In this document: positions 1-12,106 of the stretch, piece by piece
How positions within the stretch are numbered: position 1 is the stretch's first letter
How the letters are laid out: each line of letters begins with the position of its first letter
Source of the DNA: Kalmusia sp. IMI 367209
Taxonomy: Eukaryota > Ascomycota > Dothideomycetes > Pleosporales > Didymosphaeriaceae
DNA: 64,000 nucleotides
Reading direction: 5' to 3'
Assembly: GCA_027946365.1 (NCBI GenBank)
Contig: JAPEUQ010000001.1
Location: 1,488,001-1,552,000 of the forward strand
Notes under the pieces: model-generated
Database searches by the model: none
What the model was told of the DNA's origin: nothing
Seen by the model: the letters and a program-made list of their open reading frames with translations, nothing else
Translations under genes and position numbers: made by a program

Positions 1-1229
1 ACATGGAAACTCTCCGCATCTTTTCAAATCATTACGCCTTGCTACTGTACCCGCCGTGATAGTTCCCAAAGCAGACTTCCTCTTTCGTTGCCTGTCAGAA
101 TCGTGTTTTTGGACTTTCGCGGGGCACGCATAACGAAACAATCCTCAATTTCGGTGTAAACAACCAATTGCCGCTGGGACTGAGCGCATGATCGTGCATG
201 TCGTCAGATGCATGAATGTTCTGTTCTTGTCTGCATGTACGGTATGGCTTGGGTCTCGGCTGGGTATGCCACGTTATGCTTGGCAAAAGTGGTGAGCTTT
301 TGATGCGGCCTGAGGCAGTTGGGGTTGGGTGAATTGATGAGTGATCGTGGTGTGCGAGTAGGATGATATTTTGCCAAAACACAAGAGTGAAGTTAGCTTG
401 AAACGGATCTGGTAATAGGCAGTTGAGTTTGCAAAAGGAGTGAGATATGCACTTGACTCATCATGAACTTTGAAGTCTTGTAGAGGAGGGTCTTTGGCTG
501 AAGGATGCCGTAACGGAGTCGTTTGTTGCAATGCTGTCATAGTGCTATTTTGAGGATATGTCAGTCCTGCAATCTAGTGGAATTGAAGGACTCAGATCAA
601 TGAGGTTAACTCTGTGTGTCTAGTATTAGGATTCTTATTCAGTTACTCATTGATAGTTATTGTCGAGCTAAACATTGTGCGCCTATATTTATTTCCCTTT
701 TGAGAATGCCGAATATGTCGACACCAAGTAGGGCAAAGTCGAAAAGCAAAATAGTACCCGCATACCTCGCAATATTAGTTTTCGTGATAAATAGAAGATG
801 ATAATACATCTAGGAAATACAAAAGTCCCATCTACCATGACATTCAGTCCTTATCCCACATCTGAACGCCCTGTGCCTATCTCAGCCCCTGTTGGGAGGC
901 TTCTGGGGACGCCTCATATACCTATGCCATCTTCAGGTGCACGTCTGTTCTACCACACAGCATTGCAGGTTGTATCTTCCCATTTTGATAATGAAGGACT
1001 TCTATTCGAATCTTAAGCTACGCCCCGACAACGTTCTTATCTCTAACGAAGTCTCACAACTTCCCACTAGGAAGAATCTACGCATGTTCGTGCGTGGACT
1101 CATATTCTTCCTCGAATATATCACAAAGAACGTTCAATATCATATCATACGATGTAGCTCTCAGATCACGACCCTACATGACCGCAACGCAAACCATAAC
1201 GCCAGCGCCAATAACCGCCTTCTCCCTCT
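1..1229. other. intergenic, downstream of MEC1
   Basis: No gene is supported here. Reading frames are short, lack recognisable motifs and are interrupted on both strands. The right part must contain the 3' untranslated region of the MEC1 gene, whose stop codon is at 1230-1232 on the minus strand. Nothing else is seen. Confidence 0.5.
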
Positions 1230-4200
1230 CTAAAAAAAGGCACACCACCCAATATACATAGCCGCCAAATTTTTTGGATCCCTCGCCTGCCTCACAAGGC
1301 TGTCCACGTACCCCTCCACGCTCAACGGCACACTCTCCCCGCGCACGAAACCCCCCAACTTGCCCCTCACAATCTCCAATACCTCCTGCGGGCTCTCCGG
1401 CACACCCGGAAACCTCTTCTTCTTCCTCTGGCCCAAGAAGTCCGCCGTGGGGTCGTGCACGAAAGTCTCTAGGATAGTGATGAGGGCGTCCTCGTGCTGG
1501 CGGAGGAGCGAGTACGTGAGCTCGGCAGTCTTGCGGAAGGGTCCCTCGATGCCAGCGGGACCCATGGCGTCGACCATGTTGTGCGTCAGGCGGAAGGGCA
1601 CGAGCTCGGGTTTTTCAAAGGTCAGGCCTTTATCGAAAAGGCAGTTAAAGTCGACGTGGAAGGTGCCGCCGTTGCCTTCTTCGAGGAGGACATTTTCGCC
1701 GTGGCGGTCGCCGAGGCCGAGGGCGTGTCCAACAATACTCATAACAGCGCAGGAGCGTGTGTATCGCAGGCGGGCGGCGAACCAAGCTTCGGGCTCGGGA
1801 AAGGTCTCGACGAACCATTCGTGAAGGACCGGTTGGAACCTTGCGAGAATTTTGTGAGTGAAAATGTTTGTGTGGGCAGGGTCTGCGCAGGCTTCGTTGA
1901 GGAGCATGCGGATTTCCTGGTAGTCGATACTGATGCTCTTCTGGCGATACAGGCGGATGATGATATCGCGCATTGGCTTTAAGCCTTCTACCCACTCGAT
2001 GGTACCACACTCTTCATTTAGCGGGGTCACTCCATATGTCTTGATATACAGTCGACGCTTGCTCGCTTCGATGTTTCTAGTCAAGGCACGATTGATCATC
2101 GCATTGAATTCCATGAGTCGTTGGTCCTTGCGCAGGTCATCCTTAGGTTTGCAGAGGAGGCCGTATGAGCGTCCATCGGAGCCTCGCACAGTAATCTTGC
2201 GGGGACGTTGGAGCGAAGAAAGGACCAAAACATCATCTTTGAATTCGGAGATAGTAACGACATCTTGTGGGAAGGGATTATGCGCTCGGATCTGGCGGCT
2301 ATCAGTGGTAGATGGAAGACTAGGAGTCATAGTAGCCTCGATAGGTACGACGAGAGCGCAAGGGGCAAGCTTGGTAGAGAAGCGTAGATCCTTCGACAAG
2401 CTTACGTGCGATACTCTCTGTTCAACCGGGAGGTCGCAAGCTGCAAGTAGAGCATCGACGAGGCGCTGGCCATGCGTTATAAGGGTTTTGAGATCCAAGG
2501 CCCCATTTTTTCGTTTAGAGTGATCACGAAGCTTCTGCATAATACCACTACCCCGAGCTCGTCGATCATCCTGTTGAGAATTCTGGACAGCTAAAAGACC
2601 CCATAAAGCCTGCTGCGGGTACTGCCCTGTCACCTTTATGATGATCAGCTGAAGAACTTCCCATACGCTCTTATTTGGATGGCTGATGCGGGTGATTATC
2701 TGAGGGAAAGCAGTATACCAGGGATAAGCAGGCATGCGTTCGCTCGCGTATCGCTTGACGTAAGCATTAACATGGGTCAAGTGGTTCATCTTGTGCTGGT
2801 GAAGTTCCTTATCTTTGGGAAGCCTAGGCTGGGAGCTCATCACTTCCATACCCATGTCCAGCCAGAGAGTGAGAATCTTCGGAATAGTCTGGTAATAGTA
2901 TTTCGAACCATATACAGTGGAGCGAATATAGTTCTCGATTACCAGCTTCGTCAACTCTCCGGCTAGGTAGTTGCTCGCTTGTTTTGCAGGTGGAAGGGCT
3001 TTCTCAGTCTCGTAGAGCTTGAGATAGTACCGGCCGAGGTAGTAGTGACCTTTGTCCCACTTAGGAAACGTCATGATTCCTTTGGCGTATTCTTCCTTGA
3101 GTACGAGGCTCTGTGTCTGTCCAGCCCTATCTAGCCATTTGGCAAGAAGCAATTGAGCATGGCATTTGACCCTATTTGTGGATTGACCATTATCACCACT
3201 GGTGGTTGTGGACACAGAAACACTAACGTCGATGTTGGGCAATTCCCTTGTCGCAAACGAATTAGTTGCAAGCGCACCTCGCAAATTTTGGATGGCCTTT
3301 CGGTGATGTCCTTCTTTCCATAGCATTTTAGAGTACTCGATTTTCGAGGCATCATCGCCTAGTTGTGTAGCATGCATGATGGAATTGAAAGCTGCAGATG
3401 AAAACTCCCCTTTCCGCGCTAGCCTAGCTGTGGTCAACCAAGCAGACGCAACGTCGAGGTTGGTAAATTCTAGCCTAGCTTAAATCAGTACGTGTTCCAT
3501 CAAGGAATGATAGTGGAGACTGACTGGGACAGTTGCATGGCTGCTCGGCGCACTCCAAGTAAGTACTGCTTGTCTGAAGTATATGCACCAAGGATGTCCA
3601 GTCGTCTATCCAGGTTCTCGAACAATACTTCTCGATCTGGCGCGATGTGACTTGACAAGCCACTGATACTCTCAAGCTCGTAAAGCGTGTGAAGTTTAAC
3701 AAGATACTCATGAGAATTATGCAACGACGCAGTGACGGATGCTGATAATCCATTAGATAAGACAGCCCGTAGGTCGTTCACTGTCTGGCTGAATTCCTCT
3801 GCTTTGTTGTGCCGTAAAGCGAGCAAAGCCTTGCCAACACCAACATTGAAATCGGAAGAAGATGCTGGGAGTTGTCTCGATGGCTCAGTGAGGATTCTTT
3901 CCAATTGATCCCATTTTCCTGTTGACCAAGCTGCTTCTGCAGCGAAAGGCAGAGTGCTTGAAGAAACGAAATTTGACGCATGGAATCCGTCCACATAATT
4001 AAGAATTGCGTCTAGAAGACTGGTCAGCTAGAATACGAGGGGGGCATCAGCATGAATTTGCCTACCATACTGCCCAGACTCTTTTAGGCAAGTCAACAAA
4101 TTGACTTGCGTGTCGGGATCATTAGGTCTCTCCGCAAGCGCGAGCTCATACCACGTCTGAGCAGCTGTCCAGCGTCCAGCCTTCCGATGCTCCATAATCT

Positions 4201-7200
4201 GCTGCTCCGGGTTCAGCACAAGGAGGTGAGCGGATATGCCCTCAATGCTATCAGGTTCGTCGATTTGAGCGTAGATGTGCTGTAGGTGCTGTAACATTTC
4301 GTCTTTAGCGAAATCTCCACCTGTAGTCTCGGCTTTGTGTTGCTCCTCGCGATAATACTGCTCCCAATGGAACAGTGCGCGAGCATACGATCCGCACTCC
4401 ACGGCACGTTTTGAAATGACCTTTGCTGGGATTCGTTGTAACAGTTGCTCAACGGCACTAAATTGCTTGATTGCCTCGATTTCGTCCATCTCCGAAATAC
4501 CGCGGCCAGTCTTGCCCGCTATGGCTCTCGCTTCTGACATGGCCTTACGTTTTTCTTGCAGCCACAAAGCTAGGTAATCGAGCACCTGGAAGACATTCTG
4601 CATAGAATAAGCAAGTGTGGTTGGAAATGTTGCAGCAGCTGACTTACCTCGCTACATTGCTTGATATTCATAGCCTCTGTATGATCAACCCCTTGTAGAT
4701 CGGTTCTCAAAACGGTGAGAAGCTCAAGTCCAACTTTGCTAGCGTCGACTTCATCGCCTCCGACAATGACGCTCAGGACTGCATAGGGGAGAATGAAGGA
4801 CGCAATGGAGAGATCTTCTCGCCTGGCTACCCTACCTATAGTGGGGAAGAACATCTTGGCATTCTGAACTTTCGCTTTTTGCAAGATGTCGTACGTGAAG
4901 GTCCGAAGCCAAAGAGCATGACTGATCTCGAGACCAAAGATAGGGTACTGCGCTACTGGAACTTCTTCGTTAGTTGTGAACCTGTATTTCGAGTCCAAGA
5001 AAGGCGTCAAGACTTTCTGGACAGGCTCAGGGAACTGGTCCCAGCGCTGTGTTGCTGGACTAGATTGGGAGGCAGCTCGACCCGACTCGGTCGCGCTCGT
5101 ATCGAAACCGCAGAGTGCACAAAGTTCTTGCATTAGCCATGCCAGCCAGCCCTGCGATCTAGCGTTCGTAGTCGAAAGGAAAACCTTTACAAGAACTTCT
5201 TCTAGCATGAAAGCGACGAACTGTATCACCTCTGCTGCCTGTTCAAAATTGTGAAGCACAAGAACCTGTTTCTTCTCTCGCACTGTTTCAACACGGTATG
5301 GATCGAGACCACCAATGATGCCAAGGCACTGAGCACATAATGTTCGGATCTCGACATGATGTCCAGGAAAGCGTACACAAATATCCAGCAGAGAGCGACT
5401 CAAAGTGATGAGCGCAGGCAGAGGTTTTTGGTCGATTGCAGATTGATGAAGTATTTTCTGATGTTCTTCCAGAAAGGAAACAAGCTCCTTCAAAGCATGC
5501 TGGACCACTACCGAGTTCTCGTCGTTGCAACGCTCGCTAAAGTAATTCAACAGCGTGACGGGGTCTTTCTTAGCCTTCAACCGAGCCATTTCTGCATCCA
5601 GTTTGGACAACATTGGAATGGAGGCCAGCGAGGCCAACTGACCGACTTGACTCTGCAGAAGTTGATTGCGCTGCTTTCGAAGGGTTTCAAGTGTGGCGCT
5701 GGCTCTCAATCGCGTTTCGTCCGAGAAAGATGTCCAATTGTGAACTATCAAGGCGAACGTCTGCCCCAAGACAAGTTTGAGATGTGTTTCTTCGAGTACA
5801 GTGAGGAGGAGCGACCACACTTCGAAAGCTTGATCGCAAAGATGAGGATCCGCCATAGCAGACTGCAGACAGGCTCGAATCTATGTACGTTAGCGTTTGA
5901 AGGTACTATGTATAGACGATGACTAACCTGCGTAAGAGCGTGACATGAGTCTTCACGAGCAAACGTTATCAGTTCCTTTATTGCACCAACGCATCTTTTT
6001 CGTTCTGATAAGTGGTGGTTTCCAAGTTGATTCTCAATTGGGTTTGTGAAGTCAGCCATGACACCCAAAACATGCTTGAGGATGAAAGTCTCCACTAGGT
6101 CTTTTGTCTTTTTCTTTGATGCGGCCTTTCGTTTTCCGTCTTTTTGTTTTACGCGATCAAGATCGCTCTTGATATCGTCTAGGGCTGCTAGTCTTCTGAT
6201 TCCCTCGTAAAACTGCCATAGTTAGCCTTGCTCGATCATTCTAGAGAAATGCTTACCAGTGCTTTATCATTAGCATCGCGATCTGCCGCCAACTTGAACA
6301 CCTCACTAGCCATGGCTGCTGCATCGAGCTGTACTAGATCATGCAGCATTTGCCCCGTCTGACGTAGGCCCGGCGCAACTGCCACTAAAGTGTCCATAGC
6401 CCTTCGCTCTATGTCCGAGCCAGATTGACATATAAGTAACGCAATAATGCGAGCGAGATGTGATCGCGGCTGTAAACAGATTTCCTCAATCGACGTTTTC
6501 TTTGCATTCGCGATACGCTGTAGGATATCCGTCCTCTTGTTGAGGACAAGCACGGGAAGAACATCCTCATGAATGAGGATCAGGAGCTGACTGACGTAGG
6601 ATATCTCGCCAATAAGCTCAACAACGAATTTTGCCTTTTGTGGATTAGTGTTGAGATCGTTGACGATGGAAAATCCAATGGTTCTCCAGTATGGGCGGAG
6701 TAATTCTTGCGGCGATGTATTTAGGTCATCAGCTAGAGAAGAGAGTTCATTATATGCTGCTCCGTAAATGACCGTATTCGTATGGCCGAGATATTCAACC
6801 AATTGGCCTAGAATGATATGAAGCTCTTCTCCGCTACAGGTTCGTGCGGCCTGGCCATATGCCATGATCAGGGTCTCTTGTTGCGAAGGGTTGTTTCGCT
6901 TCGTGAGTTCTGCCAAAAACTGCATTGTCGCTCTCCGATTTTTGTCACGGACATGCCGCGATATGTCATCTCGAAGGAATGCCATGAGTGACCGAGACGC
7001 GGCTATCCTAAGTTCGCGCAATGATCGCTGCATTGACTTTAATAGCCATTCTCCCAGAGAACTCGTTTCTAGGCTGAGATATTCGGGTTCTGAAATGTGA
7101 TTAAAGATGCGCCCAATAGCAACGGCCATCAATACTCGGGGCCGAGACGATTGTTGAAATTTTTCTTCCTGAGTTATTGCAATAAGCCCAGCAATGACAT

Positions 7201-9147
7201 CTTTCCACATTTCATTAGAGGCCTGTTGGTTCCAATAGACCCTTGCCTCGCGTGCTAATGAACCCGTTGCATCACACAAGATGCACTGCGAGCTTTGCCA
7301 GCAGTCTTCACTGATATCAGTTGAATTCAAACACTGAGAGCCGGCACAAGCAATCTTGCTCAATGCTAAAATCATCTCAGATTGTGCTTGTTCAGACACT
7401 CGCGGGTCTTCGGAGAACCTAGAGTATTTGGCCTGAATCAGGGCATGGAAGTTCTTCAGATGTAACACTGGAGACTCAGATGCGCTGCCGTTGAGTAATG
7501 AGACCAAGCGATTGAAGATATCAGACCTCGTGTCTTCATCAACCTCTGGTACAGTCCTCCTACGTTTCGCAGGTGGTTCCTTGTCGACCTTGTTGACTTG
7601 CCGAAATGTCTTCGTGATTGCGATCGACTGATCATTTAACTCGTCAGTCGAAAAGATTTGCGTCGTATCTGAGCACAAGAGAGTCCGGAGCTCTTGGATC
7701 ATGACTGGCCAGTCACCAGGCATTGTCCATAGACATAAGGAGAGCTGTGTGACGTTAGATAAGTAACATTAAAACAATCTTGCATGTATACCTGTAAGTC
7801 TTCGTGCAGCGTGGTGAATTTTAAGACATCGTGGCAGAACCCACGTACGGCCGGAAACATAGAGTCTGTGATCACGTTCTTCAATTGCCACTGGCGGCGC
7901 CCTTCGAGGCCTCTTTGCTCTTCGTCAGGTATATCCTCCAACACACTGTGGAGCTCGTTAATCAAGAAAGCCAGCCGAATCTGGTTTGTTTCAGAAAATG
8001 GCGTGGAGAGACAGCTTTGAACGCCACTAATGAGACCGGTAGTAAACGAAAGCGTCGTGCTTGAAGAACTCGAAGAATCATCCTCGCTGCCTATTGATGG
8101 CAAAGCCAAGATGCTTAGCAACTGCATGTATAGGGCTTCGATATCGTCATGCAATCGTCCTCTATCACGGCCAACGTTCCATGTGTCAAACCTGTTCCAC
8201 AGACTTAGGCAGCTATTCAGTGACCATGGCCGCAGATGCTCAAACGTAGAGGTATCTGCGACCTTGAGCTTTGGATTCAGACAGCATTCGATCAGGATCT
8301 CGAGCAGACGAAATCCTAAGTATACTGCATTGACTGGAGGTCGAATGTTTCTCTGTAAGCCTTGCGGTAATGCAACAAGGTGTTGGCTGTCTGGCCAGAT
8401 ATCACCTATACTACTCGAAGACGGAAGAAAGATCTCAATATGGGGGGGAAGCGATTCTATCGCCTCTTCCCTCAGCTCAAGAGCATCAGAAATGCCTACA
8501 AATTATTTAGCAATTAGTTTCTTTGTAATTATCGCAAACCTACTTTGGATACAGGACCTATAGAGCTGGAAGATCAACCGCGCGTGACGTAATCGGCTGG
8601 CAGACCGAGTGAATGATTTGAGACATGTACTCAGTAGCTCCAGCACAATTGTATGAATGTTGAGAAGGCTTTCCTGTGCCAATAAGCCCAGCACTTTAGA
8701 AAAGAGCCAGACGATGACGGGTGGGTGCGGATTTTCATCTTCCTCCTCGGCGTGGGTCGGAGAGAACAACAAGTAAGGTTTCTGCTGGAAGATAATAATG
8801 AGTGCGGCAATACACTGGGTACCTTGCTCCTCGAGATGCTTCAGAGCGAATGGATCATCTTTGAAAAAGGGATCTATCCCGCCTTCGGTAATGGCGAGGA
8901 TGAAGGCGATGCATACTGGATCCGGATCTTCTAGAGCTGGATTGGATAAGAACTCCTTGACGAGTTCGATGAAAGGCTGTTTGTTGATCGTGTTCTGTTG
9001 TGCTTTGACAATCGCTGCGCCTTGAATGATCTGAGCGGGGATGGTTGATGGTGGCGGAAGACCGTTGGTGTGACCGTTTGAAGCGAAACCATTCGGAACT
9101 GGCTGGGGCACTTGCCGCTGAGTCGAGCCCCCGCCTCTGCGGGCCAT
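1230..9147 (-). CDS. MEC1: Mec1/ATR checkpoint protein kinase (PIKK family)
   Basis: Serine/threonine kinase of the PI3K-related family that senses RPA-coated single-stranded DNA and starts the DNA-damage and replication checkpoint in the nucleus; also called UvsB in Aspergillus. Eight exons on the minus strand: 9147-8544, 8495-7791, 7743-6257, 6212-5928, 5880-4648, 4597-4066, 4011-3525 and 3474-1230. The introns are 44-54 nt GT-AG. The sum is 7578 nt, giving 2525 residues in one unbroken frame, near the usual length for the family. Seen directly: a long helical-repeat N-terminus, the kinase catalytic loop GLGDRHGENV near residue 2364, the metal-binding HVDFNCLFDKG near 2384 (DFN in place of DFG, normal for ATR kinases) and a C-terminal FATC segment ending MYIGWCAFF. 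It is divergent from COX16 across 443 nt. The ATR-type DFN loop and the FATC tail favour Mec1 over Tel1 or Tor. The family call is very secure; exact splice sites are inferred from frame and consensus. Confidence 0.96.
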
Positions 9148-9590
9148 GACGAAGTTTCACTAAGCGTGCATCGCGATGCTCAAAATCAACAGGAAAGGCC
9201 TTCTAGATGAAACGTGCTGCCGGTGAGGCCTCAGGATGTAAGAGGCTTCGAATCTGATATCAGTGCGTTTCGAAGAGCAGCCGCTACGGATCACTACAGG
9301 CGGGGTAAAGACTCATTACTGGCTCGGAGTGAAGCCGTAGCAGTAGAATTTGGTGTTCTGATAGATGGATCAGGCTGCGAGACGCGCCTCGACGAAAACC
9401 ACACGCGCGGGGGGGCGCCTGCTCCCGTGACTAGCGCCAAGCCTCGCCGCCGCTAATTGGACGCTCAACATCTCGAAGCTCACATCAGGCCATTGATCAA
9501 TTGCACTACCACCCGAAGCTGATCGGTCAGATCACAGTCGCACAGAACTTGCTCGCCTCCGTCGGCGTCTCCGACTTCCCTCCCTCGACA
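9148..9590. promoter_or_regulatory. divergent promoter region MEC1/COX16
   Basis: This 443-nt gap lies between the start codons of MEC1 (minus) and COX16 (plus), so it must hold both promoters and 5' leaders. No clear TATA box or named operator is visible. Confidence 0.5.
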
Positions 9591-9990
9591 ATGGCGCCCT
9601 TTGCATCCAAATCCTTCGCCGCCACGCTCCCGAACTCCCTCGCCTCGAAGTACCGCAAAGCCCTAACGAAACACCCCTTCCTACTCTTCGGCCTGCCCTT
9701 CCTCACCACCATAGTCGCCGGCTCGTTCCTCCTCACACCCGCTACCGCGCTACGCTACGAACGATATGATCGGAAGAATCAGCAGATCACGCACGAGCAG
9801 GCGATGGGCTTGGGACAAGATAGAAGGAAGGTGAACATGAAAGATGAGTATTATGTAAGTACATTCCGTTTTTAGATATAGAGATGATGTGCTGACGGTC
9901 GTGTAGCGATTACAAGCAAAGGACCTCGAGAATTGGGAACAGCGGCGCGTGAAGCGGTTACCGGGCGAGATCGATGGTGTTTTGGAGTGA
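9591..9990 (+). CDS. COX16: Cox16, cytochrome c oxidase assembly factor
   Basis: Small mitochondrial inner-membrane protein needed to assemble cytochrome c oxidase; it helps deliver copper/Cox2 to the Cox1 module (family knowledge). Two exons, 9591-9854 and 9907-9990, with a 52-nt GTAAGT...TAG intron, encode 115 residues, the usual fungal size. Seen directly: one hydrophobic segment (PFLLFGLPFLTTIVAGSFLL) near residues 26-45, followed by the family block ALRYERYDRK and a C-terminal LENWEQRRVKRLPGE. The ATG at 9591 opens directly onto a short basic N-terminus. An upstream in-frame ATG at 9501 exists, but it would add residues unlike the family. The gene converges on ERG13. Confidence 0.93.
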
Positions 9991-10526
9991 TCAGGGCAAC
10001 AGCAGAAATATAACGAGCATTGAGTACGGCGTTATGAGGTTTTTGAGCATCGCACGGGAAAAGCTTCCACAACATCGTTGGAATTGGATACATCAGGCGT
10101 GTATAATGCCATGTGTAGGATATCAGATTTGTGATTTCACTGCTCTTGGTTTTGGCAGCGAAGGGCATGTTATCATGCCAGTTTTATGCTTAAGGCTGTC
10201 ACAGAAGAATGCATGTCATTCTGGAGACGTTCAGATGTTGTCGTATATAATCCATTCATTACAAGGCCGCAAGCAACTATTAAATGCAGCCAAATACCAA
10301 TTCGTGTCCATGTACCAAATCCCTTTATTATCCCTTCGATACTATCCCATCACGACCATGAAATCATTCAAGCATGCAACGTCGTGCCCATGCCTTTCTT
10401 CGCGAAGAGCTCTATAAGCCCCCAAAGGGTATAAGGGTCTTGCAGCTGACGATGTTTAAGCTGAAATGTGAAATAGACTCCTGCAAATGCTCACATGTAG
10501 CGGACCAAAGAAGTGAAAATGCAACT
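9991..10526. other. convergent 3' region COX16/ERG13
   Basis: This gap between two converging stop codons must hold the 3' ends of both transcripts. No coding signal or repeat is visible. Confidence 0.5.
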
Positions 10527-12106
10527 TTACTGCTTGATCTCGTATGTACGTCGGAACATGTCGTCAATGCCGGTGAGGTAGTACGTGCCGGGGAAGAGGC
10601 CATCAACATTGCCTTCCGGCTTGTAGTCCTTCTTCAAGTGAGCACGCTCGCGGAGGTTGCACATCTGCATTACATTAGCTCAGTGGTCAACGGATGGTAC
10701 GCAGTCACTCACATCATCATAGACCTGCGGGGCAACAGTGCGGCGGTTGGCAAGGCGCTGCTTCACGTCGAGTTTCTTCTGGAGGTCGCTAATGTCTCCC
10801 GTGACTTTGAAGGAGAACATGGAGGAAGCGAGACCGCTACCGTAGCTGAACATGCCGATACGTTTGCCAACAGAGTTCTCGCCAAGGTTGGAAATGAGAC
10901 TGCACAAGCTGCCGTAGACACTACCGCAGTACATGTTTCCGCACATGGTAGGGACCTCAATGCCAGGCTGGACACGGGCATTGAATCGCTTCTTGGCCAG
11001 ACCCATGAAGGTCTTCTCAACTGCCTTATCCGTAATGGAAGCGGCGTAGTCGAGATCCCGGAGTTCAGCGGGCACCTCGGCAAAAATCGGGTTCGACGGA
11101 TTCGCCAAGAAATCGTTGTAAAGAAGGCGCGCGTACGACTTGGATACGAGTTTGCAGGTAGGTGCGTGGAAGCACATGTAGTCAAAGCGGTCGAGTGGCG
11201 TCTCCTGTTCCTGGGTGTGGCCGTTGACGCCGTTCGCGCCGTTCGCCTGCTTCTTCAGAGTCTGCTCGCGGGCATTGTACGCCTTGTAGCAAGCATCGGC
11301 GGCCTCGGTGTAGCATCGGATAGAGAAGTGGCCATCGACGACGGGATACTCGCTGGACAGGTCGGGCTTGTAGAAATCGTAGGCGTGGGTAATGTAGCTG
11401 CCGCGTAGGCCAGGCTCGACTGCGAGGGGAGCGTCAGGGCCGATGAGCATAGCCACACAGCCCGCTCCGCCCGTGGGACGCGCGTTGCCCTTCTTATACA
11501 ACGCAATGTCGCCAGCCACAACGACAGCGTCACGGCCGTCCCACCCTGAAGATTCTATCCAGTTGACGCTGTTGAACAGGGCATTGGTGCCGCCGTAGCA
11601 TGCATTCACGGTATCCACGCCTTCAACATTGAAGTTGCCTGACTCCTTGAACAGCTGCATCAGGACCGACTTCACTGACTTGGACTTGTCGAGCAGCGTC
11701 TCGGTGCCGACCTCGAGGCGGCCAATTGTCTTGGGGTCGATGTTGTATTTCTTGAACAGCGAGGAGACGGTGGTCAGGGCGAGCGAGTATATATCTATGC
11801 AGGGTTTCAAGTCAGCTCGCGTGCTTGTTCGGGAGTATGTATAGGCGTACCCTCGCGGTCGTCACAGAAGGACATCTTGGTCTGGCCGAGGCCAATTGTG
11901 TACTTTCCCTGGGAAACGCCATCGAACTTCTCGAGTTCGGCCTGGTCGACGCACTGCACGGCGTGTTAGCGCTTTTGGCTTTGGCTGTGGGTAGAGAGCT
12001 GCAGCTGCAAAGTTGCTAGTGGTGGGGGTTTCTGCGGGCAACTTGCCTGGCTGGGGAAGTACAGCTCAATGGCCTTGATTCCGATGTTCGAAGGGCGGGA
12101 AGCCAT
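10527..12106 (-). CDS. ERG13: hydroxymethylglutaryl-CoA synthase
   Basis: Condenses acetyl-CoA with acetoacetyl-CoA to HMG-CoA, the second step of the mevalonate/ergosterol pathway, in the cytosol. Four exons on the minus strand: 12106-12047, 11953-11851, 11794-10713 and 10664-10527; 460 residues, full length for fungal enzymes. Seen directly: the N-terminal block [14 protein letters not shown], catalytic Glu in [15 protein letters not shown], the nucleophilic Cys in [13 protein letters not shown], and the His of [16 protein letters not shown]; the C-terminus ends [10 protein letters not shown]. The first intron has the donor CAG|GCAAGT, so it is a GC-AG intron: only this site joins FPSQ to [12 protein letters not shown] in frame. 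Introns 2 and 3 are GT-AG. The start at 12106 matches the family N-terminus. No sterol-response site could be assigned upstream. Confidence 0.96.
12041..12046 (-). other. non-canonical GC splice donor of ERG13 intron 1
   Basis: On the minus strand exon 1 ends ...AGCCAG and the intron begins GCAAGT. The acceptor is at 11954 (GTGCAG). This joins Ser-Gln to Cys-Val-Asp-Gln in phase 0. No GT donor nearby gives the conserved junction. Confidence 0.8.

Noticed and set aside
10374..11408. 344-codon open frame on the plus strand
   Set aside because: It lies antisense to ERG13 exons 3 and 4, whose protein has all catalytic residues; the plus frame has no family features.
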